Assembly (NCBI GenBank): GCA_011033025.1
Contig: WFMF01000130.1
Span: forward strand, 248,001 to 312,000
Source: Beroe forskalii
Taxonomy: Eukaryota; Ctenophora; Nuda; Beroida; Beroidae
DNA length: 64,000 nt
Reading direction: 5' to 3'
Shown here one piece after another: positions 48,546-62,052 of this stretch; the stretch's first letter is position 1; each line of letters starts with the position of its first letter. The position numbers were made by a program, and so were the translations under genes. The notes beneath the pieces were generated by a model. The model was not told the DNA's origin and did not search any database. It saw only the letters and a list, made by a program, of their open reading frames with translations.

Positions 48546-51500
48546 CCCACCGCTATTCAATTTATCGCCATTGTCGTCAATAAAAATCACCATCGCGCCA
48601 CTCGACAATGAGTATGAAGATTTTTCCAAATTGCAGTTACCCTTTTGCCTTTTATTGTAATTAATTCAAAATCACATTACCAATGCATTGATGTTATTAA
48701 TTCAAAGTACCACAATATATTTAATTCATTTTATTATCCACGTGCCTGAAATTAGATAATATATTGTTAGCAACTTTGAACTTTTGAAGCTCAGCTAGGT
48801 AATTGTAAATTATTTAGACTTTCATAAACTAATATGTTGTTTGCATAGTTCAGATTCAATCAAACATGTTAGTCACGAAATTTAGAACCGCCGATTTTCA
48901 ATTTCATGAAATTGAAAACGACATTTCTCAATTTTGTTTAACCAATTTTTTTATAACCCATCGTACGAAAATGATTGGAACTTGAGATGAAGTCATTCAT
49001 GCTGATGCTGCGACAATCGACGAGACAATGGATGAGGATATGATCCAATCCATTAAATCACCATTGGATCGCCGCAGTCAATCATTGGATTTAACAATCC
49101 ATTCACCAATGCCCGATCACAATCAGTAACTTGGGGATTTTTGATAACCCCCTAATTTTCGCTCTACAACAATTTTATTATTTTAGACCAATTCCAAATA
49201 TGTAGCACTCGTAAGGTAAAAATAGTTGACAAAAAGGAAAATTCCATTTGTACCTGTTTCTCTATTTGACGTGATAAAATGCTGTTGTATGTATTCGAAT
49301 ATTTCTTATTCGGTGTTCTTGTCATACCATCACCTCTATATCGAGAGCGTAAATACCTTTTTCCATGCTGACATCCTATTTCAACAATCCACTATAACTA
49401 TAAGTTAAGCGAAAAATAACGTAACCACGAATGATAGAATAATAAAGATGAATTAAACGTTCGGTATGTGAATCTCGAAGCTTCTCAAGAAGGATTTTAA
49501 TTACTCGCCCATTTATTCTACTGAAGTACTAGTGAAGAACTGACTGTATAATTGGCTGCATTTACTATTTTTTGCATTCTATGGCTTGCCCACGGGTACC
49601 TACCTATTTAATCTTAATGAATGCGTTTATGTTGTTTTAAGGACAATAAATAATAAATTGACACGATGTTGTTTTTGGGCTGGAAATAGCAAGTGTAATA
49701 TCCGTAGTCGATATATTGAATCGTTATTATTCCTTTTGTCCAGATCGCCATGTCATTGTCCGTCGAATTATGCTGGTAAATTGCCAGCTGGTAATGCAGC
49801 CTCCCCAAAACACACTTCTGATTGCCATGTCCTTAGACGACTTCTCTTCACGATAAGCACAGTATATATATGTACGTGTGATTATATCGGACAATTTATA
49901 CGCCGGAAGATAGGAGATACCAGGTGTGTCGTCACGATCATAGTGCAAAGCAGTGTTTTGCTGAGGTCAAGCAGTCAGGGTTTGGGTATACCACAAGTGA
50001 AAATATAAATACAACGGTAAACTTATTGTCGAACTTATTATTCTTAAACTTCAATTCAGAATCGCGAACAGCAAGCCTACGTTAGTCCGTTTGACTTATG
50101 TTGATCTTGATTAGGACAGGAATTTTAGTTTACTTCACCAAGATCACGCGTTTTCACACCGACATAGAATTTAGAATTTATAAAAGGCCTCAAAAAGTGC
50201 GAGTTGATTGTTAGTTGCATGATATCATGGCTCTCAAATTTAAAACATAAAATGCTGATGTTTATAGATCATTAGGACTATCGTAACATATTGTGCTAAG
50301 GCTAAATTCTAATATTCTATCGGGAATACAATAAATCCATAATTATTACGAATATTGGTAAATTGTTGAAGTCCAACCGTCTTTTGTTGATATTTGATTG
50401 TTGGAGCGTGTCCTTAGGCTTTGAGGCTGCCGAATGATAATTTTACGCACGATTATGCCATATTGTGAAGTTCGTGATGGGTTTGTGTTCTATCGAGGTG
50501 GAGAACAATACCACATTTTAAAAGACCGACTTTTTCCGTGACGAAAATTCTGAACACTTCAAGTTTTTAGATTTTGTAATCAGGATTATCAGGATTCAGG
50601 GCCAATGTAATTTTGTATTTGATCAAGGCTTTACAATAAGTGTGGTTATCCGCTTCTAAAGGCTGTATATGAATTATGAAGTGCGAAAATTGTCACTCAA
50701 ATTGATAGATGCATTTAAAATCAGGAAAAATTAAGATATTAAGTAAAGGATCACACTTGGGTTGTCAAATTATCAGCTCTTTTTAGTTTTTATTGCTCAA
50801 ATATCAGTCTACGCACTAAAAGTCGAAACTGAGTACTGACCAAATTTTATGGGGCTCTGCCCCAGACCCCCTAGGAGTTTCTTTCCACGGATTGGGCTAA
50901 CATTGCTTGGCCAACCCAGAAGTCTGGGAACTGGGAAGCAAATTACATGATAGTGATACATCATTAAAACTGATCTAATTAGTAAAAAGATGACGTTACA
51001 CCACCTGCCTTTACGAGGTCAATGAGGGATATATATCTTGTTCCTACTTGAAGTGCACATGAGAAAATGAGAAGGGGCTATCAATACATTAACGTATCAG
51101 TGTGAATACAAAGTACACCGCAATTTCTTCAAGTTTTCCGGGTTTTGTTGCTCGGCTGTGTAGTTTCAAGTTGGAATATTGTATAGTTTAGCAGATGCTG
51201 GGCCTTTTCTTGTGTAGGTACAAGTACTACGTAATTTGAACAATGAAGCTTTTGGTGAGTACCAACTGGCACTCGGCAGCCATGGCCCATAGCGGGAATT
51301 CCATACCATCGTACATTGTGTTTAACCGCCCATGTACAATGGATAACGAGATGTTTCATAGGCCCGTCCATAATAGAGTTAATAAACTTTCTCTTGCCTC
51401 GAATATAAGGACAATGAAAATTATAAAGCGAATAATAAAGCGTAGCCCGTAGGTACCTACTGAGTTATTGTATTTAAATCTCTTAACCCGTACATTTGCT

Positions 51501-52809
51501 TGTAAACCTTATAAACTCTTTTTTAGTTTTAGTTCGTAGAATTCATAAAAAATGGCTCCTTGCCTCCTTTTACACCTTCAGTTCGTAGAATTTAAACATA
51601 AGAAATGGCTCCTTTTCTCTCCCGGCCGTACTCACCATTGGGGACCCCGTGCCATGAAACTATGAAAACTGTGTTGATGATTTAATGATTGATGTGAAAT
51701 CGCATGGGCTTACTAAGCAAATAACGCATTCACAGATCAGTCCTCACAGTATTTCCCACGTGCCAAGTCACGTGTTCCTGGCCATGTCACGTGTATCGGG
51801 GCTAATATACGGATGGAATAAATTCTGCGTGTCAAAACCTGCCGAGGAGCAATTTCAATGCTAACTTCCCATTCAATTTCACATATTATGTGAGATCATG
51901 TAGGTATTATATAAATTACCCTTCACGAACAATAAAACAGTGGATGTTGACGTCACTATCAGGGTTTAGAATGGAGAATTGCGGACGTTTCAGAGTCGTT
52001 TATTTATTCCTTGGAGCAGTCTCGCAGGTGCAGCGAACATAATATAACAATAATTGAATATATTTGACAATATATAAAGCATACCACACAATATAGCTCA
52101 CAGACCACAGTTTTATATAAAACCTTTTAGTTATAGCGCTCTTAGGGGTTCTAATCTTCTAATGGTGTCCGCAGCTTTAGAGGTGGCCGGGGGTGGAGTG
52201 ACGTCATTATCAAAGTTTAGCGTGGTACGTTATTGACGCTGATCCGACCATCTTTTGTGAGCAGAGTTCTAATCTTGTAATAGTCTAATGGATGATATAT
52301 TGCACACCCGCCGTAGGTTTATGAGGTTATTGCTCTATGTTGAGTTAGTGCTGTAACTCTGGGGTAAGTTCACCGCAATAAATTCTAAATTTAACTGATA
52401 ATTGACTGAAAATTGGATTAGTTTTAGGAAAAAAGCTGGCTATGTCGTCATATTATTTCGCCACAAATGTTGCAATAACCGCCCCATTTTACCAAATATC
52501 GCTTACACTTACTCTTGTGACGTTACTCTTTCCTAATAGCAAACTATGTCTTATTCGGCAGCTGTCAAAGATTAAAGACTGCTAACGATAGTTATTTTGC
52601 CAGTCCTACATGACGAAATTTTCATTGTTGAAAATAGCGAATTTCTTACATTGAAAACGCCTGTTTATCGCAATCGCATGCGACTTTCAGTTCGTCTTAC
52701 ATAATAATATTTGCTAGCACCTGTCCAAAAGTAACTAAGTAAGCTTATACTTCTGTTATTTTGCTCTCCCTACATTACTCCACCTTCAGCTTGTTTACAT
52801 CTCTACTTC
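48546..52809. other. 4.3 kb without a recognised gene
   Basis: AT-rich. Holds TGACGTCACTATCA (51948-51961) and TGACGTCATTATCA (52199-52212), and a short relic at 50840-50880 (GGGGCTCTGCCCCAGACCCC) like the GC-rich unit of the 6.6-8 kb element. The 140-codon plus ORF at 49586-50008 has no family features, no splice or start context, and a skewed composition; I do not call it. Confidence 0.5.
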
Positions 52810-53440
52810 TAACTTGATACATATTACTCCAGACCAAATTGATCACTAAATAGTGCAAATCAAATACTAGTTTGGTACGAAAAATATTGTAAAATGTGCT
52901 GTGAAGCGCGAAGTCATCATGACAGGTTAACATGTCCAATCGATGACGTTGTCCAGCATGTGAACTCCACAACAAATGTTTCGTGTTGTAGAATGTAGCT
53001 GTGGTGACAGGGCGGATCATTGGAAGAACAAGGTACGGAAACAACCGGAATGATCGCCCGAGAGCACTTACATCTGGCAACTGTAATAAATGTCCGAAAC
53101 ACCAGGGCTTTAAACTTTACAGTGCCATCAGCATACCCTTGAAGGTCATGATAAAATGACATGATTTTCAACCCTTATGAATCCTAATTCTTACTTCAAG
53201 GATTGTGTATACTCATATTGATCATATGACATTTTGTTTGGTGCCGCCAGTTTTAACTTTTATAGTTGACAACTTTTAATGACTATAGTCGAGTGTATGA
53301 TAGGTACTGAAGTATTAAGTTTGGCACAGTCCATGGAGTTTTGTACTTCTTTGACATTGCTAGTGCCAGCAAAGATCGAAGAACGTCGTAGATTATGATC
53401 AGCCGAATTTTAACTTATAACGCGGATAGAACGTTGTCAG

Positions 53441-55014
53441 TAAAAGAAATAGTTCAGTAAAAGAAATAGTTTATTTTACATCAACAATCAATTTATATGT
53501 CCAATATGTTAGGTTAGAATATATACATGGAGTAGTTTCGGCTATTTGAAACGCAGAGATTTAGTATTTGCCATGTAAATGCTCGAGAATGGACAGCTAT
53601 TTTGATAACTTAACAATACAATTGAGAAAAGAGGTAAGTCAAGGTGGTTAAGAAGTATAGGCATTTCCTTATGTGCTGATGAAGGGAAGGAGTACTGGCG
53701 TTTGTTCCTCACCGCGGGACACATCATGCCTGGCAATAGTCAAAATGCGTGTCAATTGAGCTGAAGACCACGGGAAGTACCTACATGTGGTGGATTGGTT
53801 CCATCGAGCCTAGTATTTATGTAATATGCAACTAGCATAAATATAAATGCTAGCAGGTATGGTATGTGTTGTGGCTGAGCCCATGTTATCACCCACATCT
53901 AAAACTTTGATCTCAATTACCTGCTACCTATAGAACCTTGAACCTTTGCAGCAAGAGTAAAGACATCAGCATGTGCGTATGGTAAGTCTGTTAAATCGGC
54001 ATAGATAATCATGGATAGGCCCTGGCACGTAAAGAAGAAAAATTCTCATGATGAGTCAGTGATCTTAAAGTTTACTTCTGGGAACCATTCCTCCTCACTT
54101 CCAATATTTTGTCTTCTATTTACGAGACATTTAATTTTGCTTTTCAGAAGGCTAATCCCAACTGAGAAATCCTTAATGTCACTAGCTTCAGGTAAGGTAC
54201 GGAAGGTGTTCCACATAATACTAGCCCAAAGATAAATGGAGTCAACTTGTATGGGCGCTATAATGAGAGTAGGTTTCCGGCGTGATATTTTGAAGTGTGG
54301 AAGGAGAGCTATTGGTGTATGGAATTTAAGGATAATGCTGATACTGAGTAGAACATGATAATTATATAGATTGTGGACAGTTAAAATGTTCTGTTCATTA
54401 AATAATGGCTTGGTATGTTCCTTCTCAAAGAAGTCGGTGCCAAGAGTTTGTAGGTCAATAGACCTAGTCCTGGCAGCTGTTCGGTGCTTTTCTAGGTAAG
54501 CCTCACTATCACCAAACATTATGCGGATGCAGTGTTTTTGGGCAGTAAATATGGGTTTCATTTTACTATGTGAAACACCTCCCCATACAGTTATACCATA
54601 GCTAAGGTGACTTTCAAAAAGAGTGTGATAGAGACTTTTGTGAAGAGTTTTAGGGATGTACTTTTTAATGCGATTCAGTTGGCCACTACAGCATCTAAGT
54701 TTTTTGGCAAGAGCAGAGATATGCTGTGTCCACAAAAGTTCGTCATCGATTGTTACACCAAGGAATTTGATTTCAGCAACCTTCTTTATTTCAAAGTCAT
54801 TAATTCTTACAGGCGGGCATTGCAATTGGTCTACACTATTTGATTTTGGTTTGAAGTGCATGTAGCAAGATTTTTTCATATTTATGTGAAGCTTGTTTGC
54901 ATACATGTAAGAAGAGACTAAAGTTAAAAGAAAGTTTGCTTTTCTGATAGCTTCCTCTTTACTATTACCTACGATAAAGATATTTGTATCATCAGCAAAT
55001 AAAATGAATTTTCC
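53441..55014 (-). mobile_element. 5'-truncated non-LTR retrotransposon
   Basis: Inserted in the minus orientation and flanked by a 7-bp target-site duplication TTGTCAG (53434-53440 and 55015-55021). The empty site is preserved at about 59565. The 3' end has no poly-A but a tandem 17-bp repeat (TAAAAGAAATAGTTCAG on the plus strand), as seen in CR1-like elements. The 5' end is cut within the reverse transcriptase. Confidence 0.85.
54046..55014 (-). CDS. Reverse transcriptase fragment (catalytic box to C-terminus)
   Basis: Open from the truncation point: GKFILFADDTNIFIVGNSKE begins with the FADD catalytic box of motif C, then NKLHINMKKS, FLGVTIDDELLW, LYHTLFESHLSYGITVWG and a C-terminal domain up to the stop, about 322 codons. 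The FADDT and FLGV.ID motifs with the SHL.YGI.VWG thumb block are typical of Jockey/CR1-type LINEs. It lacks the endonuclease and the first two thirds of the RT, so it cannot be active. No internal stop, so the insertion may be recent. Confidence 0.88.
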   Translation of the reverse strand, partial: GKFILFADDTNIFIVGNSKEEAIRKANFLLTLVSSYMYANKLHINMKKSCYMHFKPKSNSVDQLQCPPVRINDFEIKKVAEIKFLGVTIDDELLWTQHISALAKKLRCCSGQLNRIKKYIPKTLHKSLYHTLFESHLSYGITVWGGVSHSKMKPIFTAQKHCIRIMFGDSEAYLEKHRTAARTRSIDLQTLGTDFFEKEHTKPLFNEQNILTVHNLYNYHVLLSISIILKFHTPIALLPHFKISRRKPTLIIAPIQVDSIYLWASIMWNTFRTLPEASDIKDFSVGISLLKSKIKCLVNRRQNIGSEEEWFPEVNFKITDSS

Positions 55015-56912
55015 TTGTCAGTTTTGAAATTGTTTCAAAAGTTTTAATTTCTTTTTCTTTTTCATAGAAAAATAGGGATACTGTGGGCAATGGGAATGGA
55101 ATAAAATCGTTAAATTGTTATGCCTCAATTACCTAAATTCCTTTTACGAGATGATATCTCATATATCCAAGGCAGCTAAACAGACGATAATCGATAATGA
55201 CATGTTCAATGTTTGTTGTTCATCCCAATATCACCGAATAGTGAAGAAGAATGAAGATCTAAATACAGTAATAACTCAATCAGATTTCTAGAGCAGATGT
55301 GTCTAGAAAAATTCAACTGAATGGTATTTGAGAAAATTTTGTTTGATTGTTCAATGAGTCAAGAGACTATAGAAGATCAATGCAATGTTCATTTCATTGG
55401 TATTGCTTTATTGGGTCACAAGAGGGGCTGATTTTTGTTCGTGAGGGAAAGGTAAATAATTTGCATTTGTCCGTTTATCAATAATTCATTTTAGCTCATT
55501 CTGTTTTCATTCTCTGGTATTTGATGGCTGCTGGTTCAACTCAAATATATAAAACGTCGTGAAAATTTAATTCAATTAGGCGATTTTATTGATTTTATTA
55601 GGAAATATATGTCGTATATTGTGGATCATATTAAACAAACTTGGGTTTTAGTTGGAATAAGGCTATACGTGCTGTTCGCACTGTCACGTTCTCTTAGAGT
55701 TGGTTTGCACGACCGGTAGGCTCAGAGAAATGACACTTTTATCTGGGTTTATAATGGGAATATGTTTGTCTAAGAAAAGCTGGTATTTTTAGGTCACGAC
55801 CTTCGGTCACATGTTAATGCTTCTCCACAGCTAGACAGACGAACTGTCTGTTGTCTTCAGATAGCACTAGCCATGTCGTATATTTTATTTTATTTTATAT
55901 TCGGATATAGGGGTACTATTTCTGTAAATTTTTGGCTGATCACGTTTTTCTTTATTTGTTGATTTTGTCATGGTGTCTAACTCTGACTCTCCGAGCACAG
56001 TTTCGTTATTTCTATGTCTTAACGACAATTTTATTGGCAAATTCCTAAAGTGCTGTACAAATCGAAAATATTTTTGAAGCATTTCTGTAATTCCTCCACG
56101 ACTAGATCTACAAATAATCAGGACGGTAGAACGCTGCGGGCATTATCATGGCCCACTGTGTAGATGCGATGCCATATAGGCATTACTGTCTTCATTCCAG
56201 AACCAACATGAATACACTTTTGGATCTATAATTTCGTGTATTGTTCTGGTACTACTTCCACCAGTCTTCCCTTCTAATTACCGTCAGCGGAGCTGTCCAG
56301 CCTCATTTGGGAAATTACACCAGGTCGTGGGTGAAGAATATAGGCGATACAATGTCATCATTTCACCATGTTAAACCGTGGTAATTACGTCACTTTCACA
56401 CGCCTACTCCTCACACACTGCACCTCTCCTCTATAACCTCGAAGTTCGAACTGTGGTGTATACACTTCTAGAAGCTGCAATGTAATGGCAGTCTTTAATG
56501 GTTTCCTTTTTCCTTTGTGTGATATATGTGGGGATGCTGCAACACCAGGTTACGCAGTGTTTTACTTTCCTCTCTTTTATTGAATATCTGGGGAGTTACT
56601 TTTTACTCTCTTGAATATCTGGTAATCTGGTAGTGTTTTACTTTCTACTCTTTTATTGAATTTCGATGATCTGGGGTTGTGTTGAGTATCACACTTTTGT
56701 ATAAACCAACACCTCACTAAATGATAGCTGTTCGGACGTTTCACTCTTTTGAATATATCTGGTAGAGTGTTTTGCTTTCTACTCTTTTGAATATTTCGTA
56801 GAGTCTAGAATTTCGCTTTCTACTATTTTGTCCTTGAATATGTGGTATAAGATAATACAGTGCTACACTTTGTTACCAAAAGAAGCCAACTTGGATCTTC
56901 CTTGGCTAGTAA

Positions 56913-58917
56913 GGTATCTTAGCCAAAGTACTCCGAGATTGACAGAGTCACCCTAGCTAACGCTATTTGTCCAGTCCCACTACCAATAAAAAACAATAGT
57001 AAATACTCCACGGTCAAAACTACTTGAATAGTCCTCAGATTAATTGTGATCCTAACTTCCAATGCTATACGGTCTATAACCTACCAAATTTTTGCTTCGC
57101 TTTGGAGAATAATTACAGTCCATTGGAGTACACAATAGCGAATGGAGTACAAACACGCCTGCAAGCCAAGTCAATTCATAACATACTTTTGTTTTCTAAG
57201 AAGTCTTACAAAAGAACACCAAAAATAGCACTTCAAAAACTTTTGGAGAAAAATAGAATATTTTCTCCTGATGCTTCTTCGAGAAGCCGAATTTAAATAA
57301 CAGATGAAGCAATTAAAACGCAGCAAAGCTACTTAACTGGCACGCGACAAGTACACACAGAGAATATTATAAAGTAAATAAGTAAATACTATTTAGTAAA
57401 TATACAGCTAAATGCCCTTCATGGCAGATGTCCGGTTACTTACAGTCTTCAGCCAAAGATTGGCGTTTACGTTCCACCAAAACACCGCTTTTAACCAAAA
57501 CATAATGACATCACTCGGGTAGGTCTATTTTACTTGTGCGACTGTAACTGCAGAATTTAGTCGCGTAACCACTAATCGTTCGGAGTTCATTTCTACGAAT
57601 ATTTGAATCCTTAAAATTGCTCTAATAAATTTTTAGAGTACCCTATAGCGATACGTTGAACTAAGAATGTGGTATTTTCTGACTTTTCATCAACGGGAGC
57701 TATGCCGTTACGACATGTACATCAGTGCATCGAATCAATTAAACAGTAACGTTTTGATGTTAATTTCTGAACTGTTCCACAAAATCTGTTTAATTATATA
57801 AGAGTCGGGACTCTTTTTCTGCCCCAGCCTAAAGCCGTATCATGGCTCAGTAACAATTTAAATTCGGTGTCTGTAACTGACGTTTGACATTCGACATTCT
57901 TACAAATTTTCCGCTATTTGGGGTCGGGCTTATTTCTTAATTTCTCCATTCATTGTCTAACTATAATGTTTAGATTATAGTCTTTTAGCTTGACAGTACC
58001 AGCCTCAAACATTTCATACAGCTATAGGGAGCTCAGTTAAGTAGTTATTTGATGCATACCGTACAACATATTGCTAAGGGCCAGGACATACCGCAAGCTG
58101 CATACAGCTATATGTAAGGTGTATTTTAGTATTTGTTACTCAGTCATATCCTACCGTTTACGATAACTAGACAATACAAACATATGACGTGTCGTACCGC
58201 TGTTTCTTTTATCAGACGTAGGATGTCTGCGCACATATATACATATGTTGATTGTTCAACGTCTCCGATATTCACTATTATAAACCATTTTAGAACCCTT
58301 TGACGTTTCATCATCGGTCATAGACACTTGTCTGATCGGGTCCTTATTGCTTTGGACGTCCTTCCGGCCCAGCGCCTCGGGAAGTAGTCGAAATGGAACC
58401 GAGAGGCGAGTTGCTGCAAGTATTCTATAAACCATGCTTATAAGAGTATTCTCTACCACCTATTTAGCGTAGCTCGAAACGCTCTAGCCGAGGTTATATT
58501 ATCATGTACACGGTGTGATGTACCATTAACTCATATACATATCAATAAATCAAAGAGGGCGACTTATGGCGAACATAAACCTCCCTGTAGCCATACTAAA
58601 CACGAATAGAAATATACGTAATGAATAAATTCAACTTCTCAAGCGCAATAGATGTAAGTCTGAATGATTCATTGTAATCTCTTCCATCATGCCCACTTCT
58701 TTGTTCCTGTATTAGTGATTTCTATAGATTTCCAGTGACTCAAGACTCAGCATCGCCGCTTGATTCGAGCCCTGGATGGTCTGATTTACATCGGTATACA
58801 TGGGACTAAGGAGCAACATGTGGAGTTACTGAGGCCTAATGATATAGTTTGCTTCCTACAGTTCATTGAGAACGAAAATCAGTATTTTTTGATGATTGAC
58901 TCTTACATTGATATGTT
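56913..58917. other. Spacer between the duplicated blocks
   Basis: Non-coding by my reading. ORFs at 57024-57296, 58256-58459 and 58760-58957 lack family features and splice context. Confidence 0.45.
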
Positions 58918-61513
58918 TAACTTGATACATATTACTCCAGACCAAATTGATCACTAAATAGTGCAAATCAAATAGTTTGGTACGAAAATATTGTAAATGT
59001 TAACATGAAGCGCGAAGTCATCATGACAGGTTAACATGTCCAATCGATGACGTTGTCCAGCATGTGAACTCCACAACAAATGTTTCGTGTTGTAGAATGT
59101 AGCTGTGGTGACAGGGCGGATCATTGGAAGAACAAGGCACGGAAACAACCGGAATGATCGCCCGAGAGCACTTACATCTGGCAACTGTAATAACTTCATG
59201 CCTTTCACATGTCCGAAACACCAGGGCTTTAAACTTTACAGTGTCATCAGCATACCCTTGAAGGTCATGATAAAATGACATGATTTTCAACCCTTATGAA
59301 TCCTAATTCTTACTTCAAGGATTGTGTATACTCATGTTGATCATATGACATTTTGTTTGGTGCCGCCAGTTTTAACTTTTATAGTTGACAACTTTTAATG
59401 ACTATAGTCGAGTGTATGATAGGTATTGAAGTATTAAGTTTGGCATAGTCCATTTTCCATGGAGTCTTGTACTTCTTTGATTCTCCTAGAGCCAGCAAAG
59501 TTCGAAGAACGTCGTAGATCATGATCAGCCGAATTCTAACTTTTGGATAGAATGTTGTCTGGTTGTCAGTTTTGAAACTTTTCAAAAGTTTTAATTTATT
59601 TTTCTTTTTCATAGAAAAACAGGGATACTGTGGGCATGGAATAAAATCGTTCAAATTGTTATGCCTAAATTACCTAGATTCCTTTTACGAGATGATATCT
59701 CATATATCCAAGGCAGCTAAACAGACGATAATCGATAATGACATGTTCAATGTTTGTTGTTCATCCCAATATCAACGAATAGTGAAGATCTAAATACAGT
59801 AATAACTCAATCAAATATCTAGAGCAGATGTGTCTGGAAAAATTCATCTGAATGGTATTTGAGAAAATTTAGTCCGGTCGTTCAATGAGTCAAGAGACTA
59901 TAAAAGATCAATGCAATGTTCATTTCATTGGTATTACTTTATTGGGTCACAAGAGGAGCTGATTTTTGTGCGTGAGGGAAAGGTAAATAATTTGCATTTG
60001 TCCGTTTATCAATAATTCATTTTAGCTCATTCTGTTTTCATTCTCTGGTATTTGATGGCTGCTGGTTCAACTCAAATATATAAAACGTCGTGAAAATTTA
60101 ATTCAATTAGGCGATTTTATTGATTTTATTAGGAAATATATGTCGTATATTGTGGATCATATTAAATAAACTTGGGTTTTAGTTGGAATAAGGCTATACG
60201 TGCTGTTCGCACTGTCACGTTCTATTAAAGTTGGTTTGCATGACCGGTAGGCTCAGAGACATGACACTCTTATCAGGGTTTAAAATGGGAATATGTTTGT
60301 CTAAGAAAATCTGTGTATTTTAAGCTCACGACATTTCGTCACGTGACAAAGCTAGTTAGACGAACTGTCTGTTGTCTTCAGATAGCACTAGCCATGTCGT
60401 ATATTTTATTTTATTTTATATTCGGATATAGGGGAACTATTTCTGTAAATTTTTGGCTGATCACGTTTTTCATCATTTGTTGATTTTGTCAAGGTGTCTA
60501 ACTCTGACTCTCCGAGCACATTTTCGTTATTTCTGTGTCTTTACGAGAATTTGAATGGCAAAGGGTTGTACAAATCGTCAATATTTTTGAAGCATTTCTG
60601 TAATTCCTACACGACTATAGATCTACAAATAATCAGGACGGTTGAACGCTGCGCGCATTATCATGGTCCACTGTGTAGATGCGATGCCATATAGGCATTA
60701 CTGTCTATATTCCATAACCAACATGAATACACTTTTGGATCTATAATTTCCCGTATTGTTCTGGTACTACTTCCACCAGTCTTCCCTTCTAATTACCGTC
60801 AGCGGAGCTGTCCAGCCTCATTTGGGAAATTACACCAGGTCGTGGGTGAAGAATATAGGCGATACAATGTCATTATTTCACCATGTTAAACCGTGGTAAT
60901 GACGTCACTTTCACACGCCTATTCTCACACACTGCACCTCTCCTCTATAACCTCGAAGTTCGAACTGTGGTGTATACACTTCTAGAAGCTGCAATGTAAT
61001 GGCAGTCTTTAATGGTTTCCTTTTTCCTTTGTGTGATATATGTGGGGATGCTGCAACACCAGGTTACGCAGTGTTTTACTTTCCTCTCTTTTATTGAATA
61101 TCTGGGGAGTTACTTTTTACTCTCTTGAATATCTGGTAGTGGTAATCTGGTAGTGTTTTACTTTATTCTCTTTTATTGAATTTCTGGGGAGTTACTTTTT
61201 ACCCTCTTGAATATCCTGTAATCTGGTAGAGTGTTTACTTTTTACTCTTTTATTGAATTTCTGGTGATCTGGGGTTGTGTTGAGTATCACACTTTTGTAT
61301 AAACCAACACCTCACTAAATGATAGCTGTTCGGACGTTTCACTCTTTTGATTATAATATCTGGTAGAGTGTTTTGCTTTCTACTCTTTTGAATATTTCGT
61401 AGAGTCATGAATTTCGCTTTCTACTATTTTGTCCTTGAATATGTGGTATAAGATAATACAGTGCTACACTTTGTTACCAAAAGAAGCCAACTTGGATCTT
61501 CCTTGGCTAGTAA
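58918..61513. repeat. Duplicated block, copy 2 (no LINE)
   Basis: Same sequence as copy 1 without the LINE. It differs by scattered substitutions and small indels, including an extra ~55-bp TCTGGGGAGTTACTTTTTAC unit near 61190. Confidence 0.88.
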
Positions 61514-62052
61514 TCCAATGTCTTATCTATAAAGGTGTATGGGTATACTACAAACATAACAAATACTGTACATCGATTTTCTAATTCAAGGATTGACATA
61601 AGAGGCGGAAGAGACTAAACTGTGAATCATCAGCGGTTACCCTACAGTTGTAAGGTCTCCTGCCATCTGCGATGTAGGTGTCCCATCAGCAGGTGACAAA
61701 GGGAAACGGAGGGGTTTCGGCCCACGTACCCCTCACAGCTTACAACTGCAGGGCTGGGCCACCCAGGACTCCGGATTCCTGAGCAACACAGTTTAGAGGG
61801 AAGGGGGAGGAAAAGGAAAGAGTTCAGTAGAGGTAAAAAGATCAATGAGTGTTATTAAATTCGGGTGAAACATCTTAATGTTACGCTATTTAAAACCTGA
61901 AAGTGGAAGTTAAAATGAATGGGAGGTTACAGGCATCTGCCTGTCCAGCCCCACATTCAGTCCCAGGCTAATCATACAGTAAGTTGCTCAAGGTCAGCAA
62001 CAAGCTGCACAACTATCCAGTACAGAATGTGAAGAACCTCGCGTGCCAATAC
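61514..62052 (-). other. Probable 3' flank of the retroelement
   Basis: Lies directly downstream of the reverse transcriptase ORF on the minus strand. GC-richer than its surroundings, with a short repeated GTTGTAAG/CTTACAAC pair near 61648 and 61740. I looked for a GIY-YIG domain or hammerhead core here and found neither. Confidence 0.45.

Larger units (their letters stand above)
52810..56912. repeat. Duplicated block, copy 1 (with LINE insertion)
   Basis: Matches 58918-61513 at high identity by eye, starting at TAACTTGATACATATTACTC and ending at CCTTGGCTAGTAA. It is split by a 1.57-kb LINE at 53441-55014. The block contains degenerate ~30-bp units (TTTTACTTTCTACTCTTTTG with GAATATCTGG) at about 56560-56830. 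No gene was found in either copy; the minus ORFs at 52775-53171 are duplicated DNA. Confidence 0.88.

Noticed and set aside
49586..50008. 140-codon plus-strand ORF
   Set aside because: No motif, odd composition, overlapping ORFs on the other strand, no splice or promoter context.
53690..53730. Hammerhead ribozyme (CTGATGA present); also checked 58300 and 61600-62050
   Set aside because: No second core GAAA at the right distance and no closing stems could be drawn.
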